DNA of 64,000 nucleotides from Sipunculus nudus (lineage: Eukaryota; Annelida; Sipuncula; Golfingiida; Sipunculidae): positions 30,171,079 through 30,235,078 of the forward strand of contig CM049307.1 in NCBI GenBank assembly GCA_026874595.1, written 5' to 3'. Below the pieces are notes generated by a model. The model searched no databases, was not told the origin of the DNA, and worked only from the letters and a program-made list of their open reading frames with translations. This document shows positions 12,350 to 23,029 of the stretch, in pieces (within the stretch, counting starts at the first letter, position 1; every line of letters begins with the position of its first letter). A program made the position numbers and the translations under genes.

Positions 12350-12508
12350 TAGCAACATGCACGTCTTCAGGAACCGGGTTCAAACGCCGAGATCCTGAAC
12401 GGTCTGCGCTACGTTCGTCCCGGCAACAACTATGTGCCAAACTTTGAGCTCTCGGCCAAATACGAGGTGAACGGAGACAACGAACACAATATGCACACTT
12501 ATCTTAAG

Positions 12509-14525
12509 GTAAGACATCAGAATCAGAAGTTAGACAATGTTAGACACGCACATCAGATCCACACAGTTATAGGAAATCACCTTCATTTAATTAAGCCACG
12601 TCCGTATGGAGGGAAGGCTGATAGGGGTTGATGAGTTTATTTCTATATCAATATTTGGTTCAAAACTTTTTTGTGGATGGAGTTTCTCCCCCAGAGTGTA
12701 AACCGTTCAATACAATTATCTTTCTTTTCCCCCTTTTTTTCTTCTGTCTGAACTCAAACATAACTGATTTTCAAAAAACTGACTTTTTCCCTATAATATT
12801 AGTGATATAGGTGACACATATGCACCTGGTATATTCATATTTCACTATGTCCTAATTTCCAAGGTCGTGCACTCCACAACCACTTCCCCATTATCGCTCA
12901 GGTGCAAACATTTAGTTGAAAATAAGACTAAGACGTCAAGTCAACACAGTTTTAGAGGAATCATCTTCACTTATTAATTTAAGATATTACTTAGACGTCG
13001 ATTCCCAATTAGTTCAAAGGTAGGTCGTAGGAAATGTCTATTGTGCATGCCTTTCTTACCCTGCACCAAAACTTGAGAATATTCTTCTTTAAGATCTTAA
13101 TTATTGCAAAACCTTAAATATTCTAGAAAAATAAAATATATGCGAGTCAAAAGTGCTATATATCCAAGTGGAACCGTATTGTCCAAGTGGAACCGTATAA
13201 ACATCTTTCATTAATACTCTTACCAGCAATCATCTCCAGACATTTCATTCAAAAAGAGTAATTGTATCAAATGTTATACTTTTGTCATTTTGCCTTTCAT
13301 TTTTTTGTATTATTCAATAAAGCAGGTATCTCTAAAAAATGCGCAATATAGATTTCTTCAAGTTACGAAACGGTAAAACCTGTGTGATGATATCACCCAT
13401 TGAACAGAAAAATATAGTCTTAGTGCACAAGTGGTCATATTTTACAGGTATATGTTTTAACCGATGTGTATCCGTATGGTATATTAAAGGAAAGTCTTTA
13501 TAGGCAGGTGTTCTTATTTGACAGATGGCCTTTAGACAGGCTCCACTGTTTTACACTTGGCTTTCGGTGACATCCAAACTTTGTTTTGCGGTGACTTTTC
13601 ACACTTATCCCGCCTTGTTACATTTAGATCATCTACACTTCCATTATATATAGCAACATTCTCGCTTCAACTAGACCCATTTAGTTTAAGTAAGCTCATC
13701 TATAACTCCTTTACGGCAACAATCTCATTTCAGCTTGTCCCATTCAGTTAAAGAGTGATCATCCACGCTTTCATTGAAGTAACATCCTTACTTCTGATTC
13801 GCAATTTTCAAGTAAAGTAATCGACAATTATTTTTAGATAATGTGAACCTTTACGCTGTAGTTCCCACATCTAAATTGTTGTCACAATAAGTTTAATAGC
13901 ATGAAATGTTTTCACATAATAGGCTTCATTTTCTGCCTGTATATGTTAACTATCAGTTTAATATCATCAACACAACTTGTGCACAGATAAACACTGACAA
14001 TTTTGAAGCAACCATGTACATCCTTTAGGAAATAAGGAAATATCCAAATGAGTGATATATTGGACGGTTATGAGTACCAATCAAAATTGTTAAATTATAG
14101 ATATATTTATTGGCTTTAAGAGAGGTCATAGATCTGTAAAAAAAATAACGAAATAGCGATATTTTGAATTTTGACCGACGTATGAAGAAACATATGAGGA
14201 AACCAAAGTAATAAAATAACATGCTCCGGTTAATGATAACAGTGAACAGTAAGCCCTCAAAGAAAATAAAAAAATACATTAATACTGATTGGCTTTAAGG
14301 CGACCGCGTTCATCCAAAACAGAATGTATAAGAGAGTGAGGGATCTTTATGCAACAAATACCAATAAACACCACCAAAAAATGACAAAATCAGAGTAATA
14401 TACATCTTCTTTATACCATCCCCATGCAGCAACAAAAGAAATAAGAGCAAAATGAAATATTTACTCACTTGAAGGGAACATAGACAAGAAAATACTCAAA
14501 TTAACATTTATCTGTAAGAATTTTC
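12509..14525. other. GPx-2 intron 2, upstream part
   Basis: AT-rich intron sequence. A short direct duplication of CAAGTGGAACCGTAT occurs near 13167-13200. No coding or RNA gene seen. Confidence 0.5.
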
Positions 14526-14529
14526 AACA

Positions 14530-15258
14530 ATATAAACAAGAAACAAGACGACCAGAGACTCTGACCAAGTTAGAAAAGACAGAAAATCACCTTTGAGATA
14601 TTAGTGAATGTCATAAGATGTACAAGTTGCAAAAGGATTCCTACAAAACTGTGGCCTGTAGAATCCTATATGTAAGACGCAAGAACCAGCAAGCTGGCAA
14701 AATTGAGAACAACTGACAAACAGACAGACACATTGACAAAGTGAAACAAGACTGAGACGAGATGATTTGACAAAGTTATGGAGAAGACTCAGACGAATAA
14801 AATAAGCTACAATTCATAAATGTAATTCAGGTTTATAGTTTCGGAGATAGGGCCAAAATCCAAGCGGTTATTTTCCGAAATTGGTAAATCACTTGACAGC
14901 CAGACAGACACACTGACAAAGGGACACAAAGATGAATTAAGATAACTAAACCATGCAGAAGACAAAGGGGATGAAAATGAGTTTATGTTTGTGAAGATAG
15001 GACTAATATATACAAAGTTAGTATGAAAATAAAATTACTTTTTTGATGACCTTGACCTTTGACCTATGTTGACGGAAAAACAATAGGCTTCCATTTTGAA
15101 TTTCAATCTACCCTGAAAGTTTCAGATCGTATGCTCCAAAATTGTGGTTAGGAGAGAACTGACAATCAAACACACAAACACACCCACAAACAGACATATA
15201 CGCGACTGACCAACATGCTTGCCGAAATCTTCGTATTTCCGGCAAGCAACAAACCTAG
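14530..15258 (+). mobile_element. Helitron-like element in GPx-2 intron 2 (3' end seen, 5' end uncertain)
   Basis: The proposed 3' end has a hairpin, GCTTGCCG (15217-15224) with CGGCAAGC (15240-15247) and inner AAAT/ATTT pairs, followed 8 nt later by CTAG (15255-15258). A hairpin just upstream of CTRR is a Helitron 3'-end feature. Upstream the segment carries repeated GACAGACAGACACA-type phrases and a GACCTTGACCTTTGACC phrase, as in other repeat families of this window. The left boundary is a guess, and the base after CTAG is A instead of the usual T. Confidence 0.4.
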
Positions 15259-15639
15259 ATGTGATTCCCAACCCTCCGACATGACTGAGTAACTACAATG
15301 TGAATCATTCAATATGCCAAAATAAATGCTTGTTCACAAATTAAGGAGACCTATGTACATCATTGTTTTTTCGTGTCTTGTTTGGTTTTACAGTCAGCGT
15401 GTAACGGTTCGCAACCACGTATAGGCTCTGTGTCTTCCATGTACTGGGATCCAATCCAGAGAGACGACATCACGTGGAACTTCGAAAAGTTTCTGATTGG
15501 ACGAGATGGTTACCCTTACTACCGTTTCGCGCCAAACGTGGAACCCGAACAGCTCCGAGAATCTATCGATTTCCTCATCGCAAATACAGGATCGCCATAA
15601 AATTTTTACAATATGTCAGGCAGTTGGTCCAAGCAAGTG

Positions 15640-15780
15640 GCCTGGATGGGGACAGGACCAATGACGGGTCCACCGAAAGGTGGTGACACCTGGTGACACC
15701 TGGATGGGATAACGTTTTCTGCTACAGTCTTCAGTGCATTCAGCTGGCAGGTGGCGCCCCCAGCCTCCAGCCCATTCGGA
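15640..15780 (+). promoter_or_regulatory. SECIS-like element of GPx-2 with outer helix, and poly(A) signal downstream
   Basis: ATGA (15661-15664), AAA (15676-15678) and GGAT (15702-15705, where other copies have TGAT) keep the SECIS geometry. The outer stem CTGGATGGG (15642-15650) can pair with the CCCATTCGG region at 15771-15779 using wobbles. AATAAA follows at 15814. It no longer has a Sec codon to serve in this copy. Confidence 0.7.
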
Positions 15781-15829
15781 TGTACTTCATGGCTCCAGAG
15801 AATGTAATATGTAAATAAACACCTCAGCC

Positions 15830-18800
15830 CTGCAATTTTTTTTATGTTACATTTTTTATAAGCCGGTCAGATACGCTTTTTTTGTGCATGTGTGTTTGAG
15901 TTGGCAAGGCCTTTATGTTTAACTTTTTGGGTCATATGCACGGAAACTTTTTAACTTTAGCAATCATTCTGAGACAATTTGAAGTTGAGATTTGTTTAAC
16001 AAATGTTCGGAAAATTTAGGCGTTAACAAAAGGATGGGAATAATTACGCAGTGGTTATAAACCAAATGACATGTTTGAAATTTTATCGATATCCTACTAT
16101 ACACCTCCAAGAACCATTGTACTTGTCCAGCTGCGTCATACATTTTGCACGCGAGAAAATTAAGCACTTGTTTATCACTCTCTTAAACTTGAATATTATT
16201 ACATAATTTTTACTCTTATTAAATAACAAGTCGAATGATTTCAAAAGGTGAAACAAAAGGTGGTTTATCAGGGTCCAAAGCCATGAACTGCTTTCGCAAC
16301 ATTTCATATTGTTACTTTTCATATTAAACTGTTTTATCATAAAGCAATTTCTAGGTATTTTAAAATGGCTTTTAATTTTTTTTAAACAAGTGGCCCATGG
16401 ATCATGGTGTTCAGCTGACTAGCATGACACTATAGCCTTGTATTCACAATAGGAATTTTACCATCTGAAAATTGTACCGACATCTTGATTTAATCTTGAC
16501 CTTTGACCTTCAGGCACCGAAGTAGACAGGATTTTTTCTTTAGTGAAGGGTCAGACATAAGTGAAGACTGAACCGAATCATGACAGGTCTATACAGGTTG
16601 TATGAGAGAAAAATAAGATTTCTGAAGAACTGGTTTGATTCGTGTTGTCCGAATTTTGCATGCTGACAGGGTTTATATATATATGATATCTATCCATGCA
16701 CCCCCCCCCCTTCCGCAAAACTTAGGTGATAATTATTTTATCTATTAAAAATACTTTATTTTACTTATTAAAAATAATTTATTACTTGAGGATCAATATA
16801 TATATACATGTGATTCAGTTTTACCATCATTTCCCATTACATTCTAAATTTGTTCTCTTTAATTTTTAAATGTCAGCCTGATCTTTTATCAGTATCTTTT
16901 TCATTTTCACTTTCCAATCCATTGCCCTTTCATTATTTTTCTCTATTCATAATTCTCCAAATTTACACCATTTTGATTATGTTTTCTAGCTGTTTTTTTT
17001 TTAATTGGCAATATAACCGTTGACATTTAATTTCCCCCTAACTTATATACCCATTGCTCAAAAAAGTAAAAAAATTCCTCAAACACCATTTATGACCATT
17101 ATCCTAAAATATCCTGACATTAGTGTTATATTTGTGACTTATAGTAACGCAAAGCCTGTTCGACTTATAACCACGTGTTTAACTTTAGATGTAGTTTGAC
17201 CATAACAAGGCATCATTTTAAAAAGCTTTAGTGGGAAGATTTTTTTGTTTAATTCGGCATATGACAAATTTAAGTTCTTTCATTTCAGCTTTTATTTTAA
17301 AACTGATTTTTTTTTCAATTTAAAAAATGCCAAATTTGAATAGATATTGCTATTCTCAGGTTTGAATTGGTGTCGATATGCAAACCATGAAGATTATAAA
17401 ATACACGTCAGATATTAATAATGTGAGGAAACTACCTAATCATGTAAAAAATACATATGGCAGCTTCAGTCTTCAACGTACCTCTCTGTTTTTTAACTGC
17501 TCTCTTTATTTGTAGCAATTAGGCGGTGAACAATATTGCAAACATTTGCGGTCGGTGGCAAAGCATTTAACTGTGCTGGGAACGGTGTGCACGGGCATTG
17601 AGAAGACGATAAAATATAGTAGTGTGAAGACGCTGCGTATAGAATATCTTTAGGCTATGTTTCTTTGTTATGACTTCCCCTAATTGGCTCCTTTTTCTAC
17701 ACAGAAAGATACAGACTACTTTAATACAGTTTGACAATACTGAGACCATCTCTGTCACACATTAAGCCCGTGTGTAAAGTCGTTCGCACCACATTCATAT
17801 ATGCCACTAAAGCTACAACGCAAAATAATTTAAAGGCTTCAGTGAAAAAAACTACTATACCAAATAACTCATTGGAGCCATCTGGAGTTCAGCTTCATAA
17901 CTAACTCAAAATTATTCATAATTAATTCAAAATTCAAGAATATGCATGGCTTGCCATGACCGTTAATTTCTTTGTACCTGTATTGACTAAATCCAGACAA
18001 GCGTGGATTTTAGTATGAGGGGGCGCCCCATAACGCCTGTCGGGGGGGTGGGGGGTATTAGTTATATACCTGTTATTGCAAACATTTGTAATCAGTAACA
18101 GGTGTTTGAAAGGAAGATGGGATTGATTTGAGCAACTTTGTGGTTTAGAAAACTACATTACTTAAAATTTCTGCAAATCTACAAATTGTGTGTAGACCAG
18201 ATACTCCTAAATAATAATAATAAAAAAAACAAAGGTTGATATATACGAAACAAATGATACTTTTTTAATTAACGTCTATTTTTTCGCTGTTTTGAATAAA
18301 AAGGGATGTGAAAATAATTCATTGATTGTCACATGACCATTGTTTGCTGCAACCTTAATTGGGATTACCTGTACAATAATGCAAATCATACTCTTGACCG
18401 CTAAACCTAGGGATTATCAATACTCTTAAGTCACATTGTAAGTCACAAGATCATTGAGATGATTAGCACAGGACATTCTTCTTGGATGTGTTGCAATTAG
18501 TTTTTTTTTATCCACTCCCCTCTATTTCTCAAGCTACCAGCAAGTACTAAAACCAAAACACAGACGGAACACATGCAGGCGCAACGTAAACTGCTGGTCA
18601 GCGGCTGGTCTGCTGGTCAGTGACTGGTGTCTTCTTTTTGTATTTTAATGAAAAGTGTATGACGAAAAGTGACTATAAACACAGCGAATCGCTCTTGATT
18701 GTTTGGTGTGCTATAAATTGCTTCTAATTCCTAAACAGGCAATTCAGAAGGCAAAATCTGTAGCATATACAACAAACTTTTTTTCCGCCGGGATGAGTTA

Positions 18801-19140
18801 CGAAATTTAAATCCTCTCGGAAATTAAACTGCACGAATTTAAGGAGCATCTTGCACTCACCCTCTTAGCCCGACCCTGATAACATATATGACCTGTGCAG
18901 GATATCTATTAGTATTTTATGATATTTTATGATTTCAGTGTACAAGGAAACTTTCATCTTAAAATATATAAACAGTCCACTGCATCTGTGCGTGTGTTTA
19001 TTTGCCATGACCATATATAATATATGACAATAAGATGTCTTTGAGAACACCTGTACACTTTTCAATATATGTTTTAATAATATAACTGTTTCATCATACA
19101 TCGTATGATAAGCACTAAGTACACGTGTTGAACTACTCAC
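15830..19140. other. Intergenic, GPx-2 to GPx-3
   Basis: No gene is supported. It holds an F1 repeat fragment (16388-16630), a C run near 16701-16710 and a G-rich stretch at 18019-18056. The remainder is AT-rich with no recognisable exon. Confidence 0.5.
16388..16630 (+). mobile_element. Repeat-family F1 left-end fragment
   Basis: ACAAGTGGCCCATGGATCATGG followed by a TTCAGCTGAC phrase matches the left ends of the elements at 46978 and 56895. A TTGACCTTTGACCTTC phrase follows. The rest of the element is missing. Confidence 0.6.
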
Positions 19141-19178
19141 GGCCTAATAAATCAGGTCCACGATGAAGCTCCCTGCAG

Positions 19179-19234
19179 CACGTGCTGACACGACAAAAAA
19201 TAAACACCTGTGCCCACGGGTTATTTTATATAAG
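19179..19234 (+). promoter_or_regulatory. GPx-3 promoter: E-box and TATA box
   Basis: CACGTG (19179-19184) sits 48 nt upstream of TATATAAG (19227-19234), which is 60 nt before the ATG. Spacing and flanks match GPx-2, and the TATA-to-ATG segment matches GPx-4 as well. Confidence 0.75.
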
Positions 19235-19286
19235 GAGTTCCCAGACTGTCTTGTTTCACAGAGCGACGACTGTGCCGGGCTTCAAC

Positions 19287-22263
19287 ATGAAGCTCCTGTT
19301 GGCGCCGCTCCTGTGGCTGGCCACACTGAGGTCAGCCCATGGACAGCCTGAGCCCTCCAGCTTGTGCGAGGAAGTACCAAATGATATTTACCGATACTAC
19401 TTTTCAAGTCTGGATGGAACGAGAAACATCACGCTTGACAGCTACAGGAACCAAGTTCTGCTGGTTGTCAATGTGGCAACGTACTGAGGTAAGCTGTCTT
19501 ACTTCCCGTTTATTTGTCTGCGTATCTCAAACTGTTATTACTATTTCTGTTTCTATTAAAACTGTGACAAATATTACGATGTAAATTTTAACAAGAAAAA
19601 AATATTTTAAGGGTAACACGAAGAAATGTAACTTCACATATTTAAATGTAACGTCACAAATGTAAATGTTACTGCACAAATTTATAAAAATACACTTACC
19701 GAATTTGTCCAAACCCGACATGTGTCACTTTCAACAATAAAAGCCAGCAAAATACAAATATGCACACCTTTTGAAAATTTGAAATAATAAAAAAAAAAAT
19801 GGTTCAAACAGAGAAACAAAATTTTCTGTCAATGTAAATTATATGCTAATTTGAAACTATTCGAATTGACAAAAATACGAAAGTGAGACATGAAAATTAA
19901 ATTGAAAAATTTATTATTTTTAATTTAACGGTTAAAATTGGGAAAATATAGTATGGAAAAAATTTATTAACTAAGAAGCTTCAACCCAATAGATATATGT
20001 CTACGCCATAGGAAAGAAAGTTTCGAACACGTTCTGCAAACACAGTGCTGCTGGGCGCTCGACCGTGCCCTGAACAAGTGACGCGCCAGAATCCGGAGAA
20101 GATGCTGAATGAACACCAAAATATAATTGATTCTTACTTGGTTCATTTCCGAAATGCCCTGAAAATTTCATGATCTTCCTTAACGACTGCTGAGTTATGT
20201 TGTGAACAAACACACACACACACACGAACGGGAAGCAACGTATACCTTCCTGGAGGAGTCAATTGTTCTAACTATGAACCCTATGGCAACTGAGCAAAAC
20301 AGTTGCAAGCAACCTATCAAGTAACCATTGACAATGTGAACAGTCAATCACCTTAGAATCCAAAAATTTGCATATTTTGGGCAAGTCTTACCAACAGAAC
20401 ACGTGCAGTGTGTACCAGTATTCCTGTCCGCATGTTTTCCCCCGAGATATTTTTTTATACAAAGGAATCAGTATATAATGCTCGGCCAAAGGTTGCGGGA
20501 GCTATTCCGCCGACTGCCGCGTGAATAATAACGTGTTATCTTGAAATAAATTCGCATGAGACGAACAATCGAAAATAAGGTAAAAAAAACTTCACAGTGA
20601 TATTACGATATATTTATCACTGCAGAACAGAGGTGTCATAATTCCAGCTGATGACGTCAGTCGATGCGACGTCATACGCGACCGACCTTTGTGACGTCTT
20701 TGTGACGTCACTATTCTCTTATAAACAGCTCTTGCAACCATAGCCTTATGTGAAGTGTTTTGGGGTTCATTAGCATAATTAGGTCAAGTGGCGAGCATAA
20801 GCCCTGTGGTGGTTTGATAAAATACGACAGCATGACAGCGCCACCTAGATTGTCTTTATGAAAGCTTCAATCGGATCTTAAATTTACAAGAGTCCTTGTG
20901 CAACCAATTTCGTCTATTTCACAATGATGTATTTTGTGTATTTTATAGGTTTCACCTATCAGTACAACACAATGAATGCACTAAAAACCTCCTATCAGGG
21001 ACAGCCATTTGACATTCTTGGTATCCCTAGCAACCAGCACGGTCTTCAGGAACCGGGTTTAGACTCCGAGATCATGAATGGTCTGCGCTATGTTCGTCCT
21101 GGCAACAACTTCGTGCCAAACTTTGAGCTCACTGTGAAAGACGAGGTGAACGGGGACGGTGAACACGAGATGTACACGTACCTGAAGGTAAAGACACCAA
21201 AACCCCCGCGTCTGTCTGATTAAATAAACTCATAGCTATGAGCCTTGTTAACTGAGATAATATTAAGGGCACATTCCAAAGGAATGACGAGAGAAGCCCC
21301 CCCCCCCCACCCCCCATATAAGGACACCCGGACAGCCCCCTCTGTAATTATGACAAACATGAGAATCCCTCCATGGAGTATCAACAATTATTCCTATCAG
21401 ATATTATAAAATATATTTTTGTTCCCCGCCATCTTCTACGAAGGCGCCGTCGGCGGGGGACATAGAAATGGTGAGCGTCCGTCCGTCCGTCATTGTTAAC
21501 GCAATGACGTAAAAACAAATTAACTTACAGTCACACTACTAACACCATTAATTCAACTCATGAAAGGCTAGGTCATGTTCGACTATTCATGACCTTGATG
21601 CAGATTTCAAGACCATAGAGTCGTCCATGCTAAAATGATGTTAACGCATTAACCTGAGAAGAATTTGAGACACAGTCACAAAACATGCAGCATTGATACA
21701 CCTCATGAGGAGCTAGGTCAAGTTCAAATGTGGATTAGGTTGATGCATTTTTAAAAGCACATGCGATCATGCTAAAATGATATTAAAGCAATAACTGGAA
21801 GGGAATTTGAGGTGTAGTCACCAAATGTATCGTATTCATAAATCTCATGAAATGCTAGGTCTAGTTCGAATATGGATGCCCTTGACGCATTTTCAAGGTC
21901 ACAGAGGCGATAATGCTAAAACAATGTTAACGGAGTGCTGACAGAGTACTGACCATGTTTACCAACATATTCAATACAGCCAAGAGAATAATACAAATAA
22001 CACCGCTGCGCAAAAATGTAGACAATAATAAAGCAAGATGTCAATCTCTTTTGCAGTCCGCGTGTCCGGGTACTCGTTCCCGAATTGGGTCTGTCGGTTC
22101 CATGCACTGGAATCCAGTTCAGAGAGACGACATCACATGGAACTTTGAGAAGTTTCTGATTGGACGAGACGGTTACCCCTACTTCCGTTTCGCTCCAAGC
22201 GTGGAACCCGATGAACTCCGGGAGTCCATTGATTTACTTATTGCCACCACAGGACCACAATAA
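19287..22263 (+). CDS. gpx3-like: GPx-3: secreted selenocysteine glutathione peroxidase (GPX3-like)
   Basis: Coding exons are 19287-19488, 20949-21187 and 22057-22263, giving 215 residues plus stop, with Sec at 67 (TGA 19485-19487). The leader MKLLLAPLLWLATLRSAHG predicts secretion, with cleavage near residue 19-20. Motifs: N47-I-T sequon, NVATY-Sec-G, Q72-Y-N-x-MNALK, Gln97 in IPSNQHG, QEPG, YVRPG, PNFEL, EVNG and Trp175-Asn176 in WNFEKFLIG. These complete the GPx catalytic tetrad. Cys27 and Cys150 are shared with the other copies and may pair (inference). In the usual PCNQFG motif the Cys is Ser here. Exon phases (1, 0) equal those of the other copies, so the genes arose by tandem duplication. 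It is the best-preserved unit, with TATA box, SECIS and AATAAA (22501) all present. Confidence 0.94.
20652..20725 (+). promoter_or_regulatory. CRE-like cluster with TATAAA inside GPx-3 intron 1
   Basis: Two palindromic TGACGTCA sites (20652-20659, 20703-20710) and two near matches (GACGTCAT 20668-20675, TGACGTCT 20692-20699) lie within 60 bp. TATAAA (20720-20725) starts 10 bp after the last site. This is the architecture of a CREB/ATF-type promoter or enhancer, about 225 bp upstream of exon 2. Function is inferred. Confidence 0.5.
21421..21945 (+). mobile_element. Helentron-like repeat with ~145 bp tandem core in GPx-3 intron 2
   Basis: The left end GTTCCCCGCCATCTTC...GGCGGGGGACATAG forms a terminal hairpin like that of the element at 39197. 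It is followed by CCGTCCGTCCGTC and about three diverged tandem units of roughly 140-148 bp, each starting with a GCTAGGTCA-GTTC phrase (about 21568, 21714, 21853). No 3' hairpin with CTAG is found, so it is probably truncated or diverged at that end. Confidence 0.5.
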
Positions 22264-22331
22264 ACCTTATACGACACGTCAGGCAGTGGAAATAGTATTG
22301 ATTAAATATATATATATATTTCTCTTTTGCG

Positions 22332-22465
22332 CGGATGGGGACAGGACCAATGACGGGTCCACCGAAAGGTGGCGACACCTGGTGACACCTTGATGGGGTA
22401 ACGTTTCCTGCTGGTCTTCAGTGCATTCAGCTGGCAGGTGGCGCCCCCTACCTTAAGCCCATCCG
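22332..22465 (+). promoter_or_regulatory. SECIS element of GPx-3 with outer helix
   Basis: ATGA (22350-22353), an 11 nt helix strand, apical AAA (22365-22367) and TGAT (22391-22394) fit the SECIS consensus. GGTC-CACC can pair with GGTGACACC. Outside this core, CGGATGGG (22332-22339) is exactly complementary to CCCATCCG (22458-22465), giving an enclosing stem. AATAAA lies at 22501-22506. Confidence 0.87.
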
Positions 22466-22678
22466 GATGGTCTTCATGGCTCCAGAGAATAATATATGTT
22501 AATAAACACCACCGTCCTGTAATATTGTATGGAACTTTTTTATGCCGTGTCATAAGGTGTATGCTAAAATATGTGCGTGTGTGTTTATGTTGGCATGATT
22601 TAATTCTACTAGATAATGCTGGGAATCTCGTTAGAAGAATTTACTAATTGTTAAAATAGAATCCCTAGGGTGTTACCT

Positions 22679-22681
<3 letters not shown>

Positions 22682-22731
<50 letters not shown>
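22682..22731. repeat. (TA)n microsatellite
   Basis: About 25 uninterrupted dinucleotides just downstream of the GPx-3 polyadenylation site. Confidence 0.95.
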
Positions 22732-22732
<1 letters not shown>

Positions 22733-22832
22733 GGAGTGTGTCACCAAACTGGTGTATGGCTCTTACTTTTTGCATAAATAAGACATAATATAACATCCTT
22801 ACACTCTTTCTTTAAGAATGATATAAACCAGT

Positions 22833-23020
22833 GTCGGATCAAGAGTTGGTCGAGGGTGTCCGGACCCCTCCTTTGGAGTTGCAACAGCGTTTTTCATGGT
22901 TTTAAACAATTTTTTTCCTACCTGGATTCCTCCTTTTCTGGATCTTGCGACCTTTCTTCAGTTTTTCTTATTGACTTCTGAAACCCCCCTTTTCCAAATA
23001 ATCTCCATTTCCTAGATAAG
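22833..23020 (-). mobile_element. GGGGCGGATCC-family relic, copy C (diverged)
   Basis: The segment GTCGGATCAAGAG, GGTGTCCGGACCCCTCC, GTTTTAAACAATTTTTTTCC and GACCTTTCTTCAGTTTTTC follows the same order as copy B at 27267-27519, with many substitutions. It is the oldest-looking of the three copies. Confidence 0.55.
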
Positions 23021-23029
23021 CTGTTGTAA

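Larger units (their letters stand above)
7892..15600 (+). pseudogene. GPx-2: broken secreted glutathione peroxidase that has lost its Sec codon
   Basis: Recognisable parts: exon 1 from the ATG at 7892 (leader MKLLLAPLLWLATLRSAHGQ, then up to DSFRNQ), exon 2 in two pieces (11567-11651 and 12350-12508) and exon 3 (15394-15600, with an intact WNFEKFL and TAA). Aligned to GPx-3, 34 nt are missing from the end of exon 1, joining CAA directly to an intron donor-like GTAAAG. This removes the VLLVVNVATY-Sec segment and shifts the phase, so splicing to exon 2 would soon meet a stop. Exon 2 is also split by a 698 bp insertion after IPS. Both lesions remove a functional enzyme, yet TATA, leader, exon 3 and the SECIS-like 3'UTR are preserved, suggesting recent decay. 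A transcribed noncoding or truncated secreted peptide role cannot be excluded. Confidence 0.85.

Noticed and set aside
18003-18056. AAGCGTGGATTTTAG followed by G runs as a fourth GGGGCGGATCC element
   Set aside because: Only one end is weakly similar and no interior match is visible.
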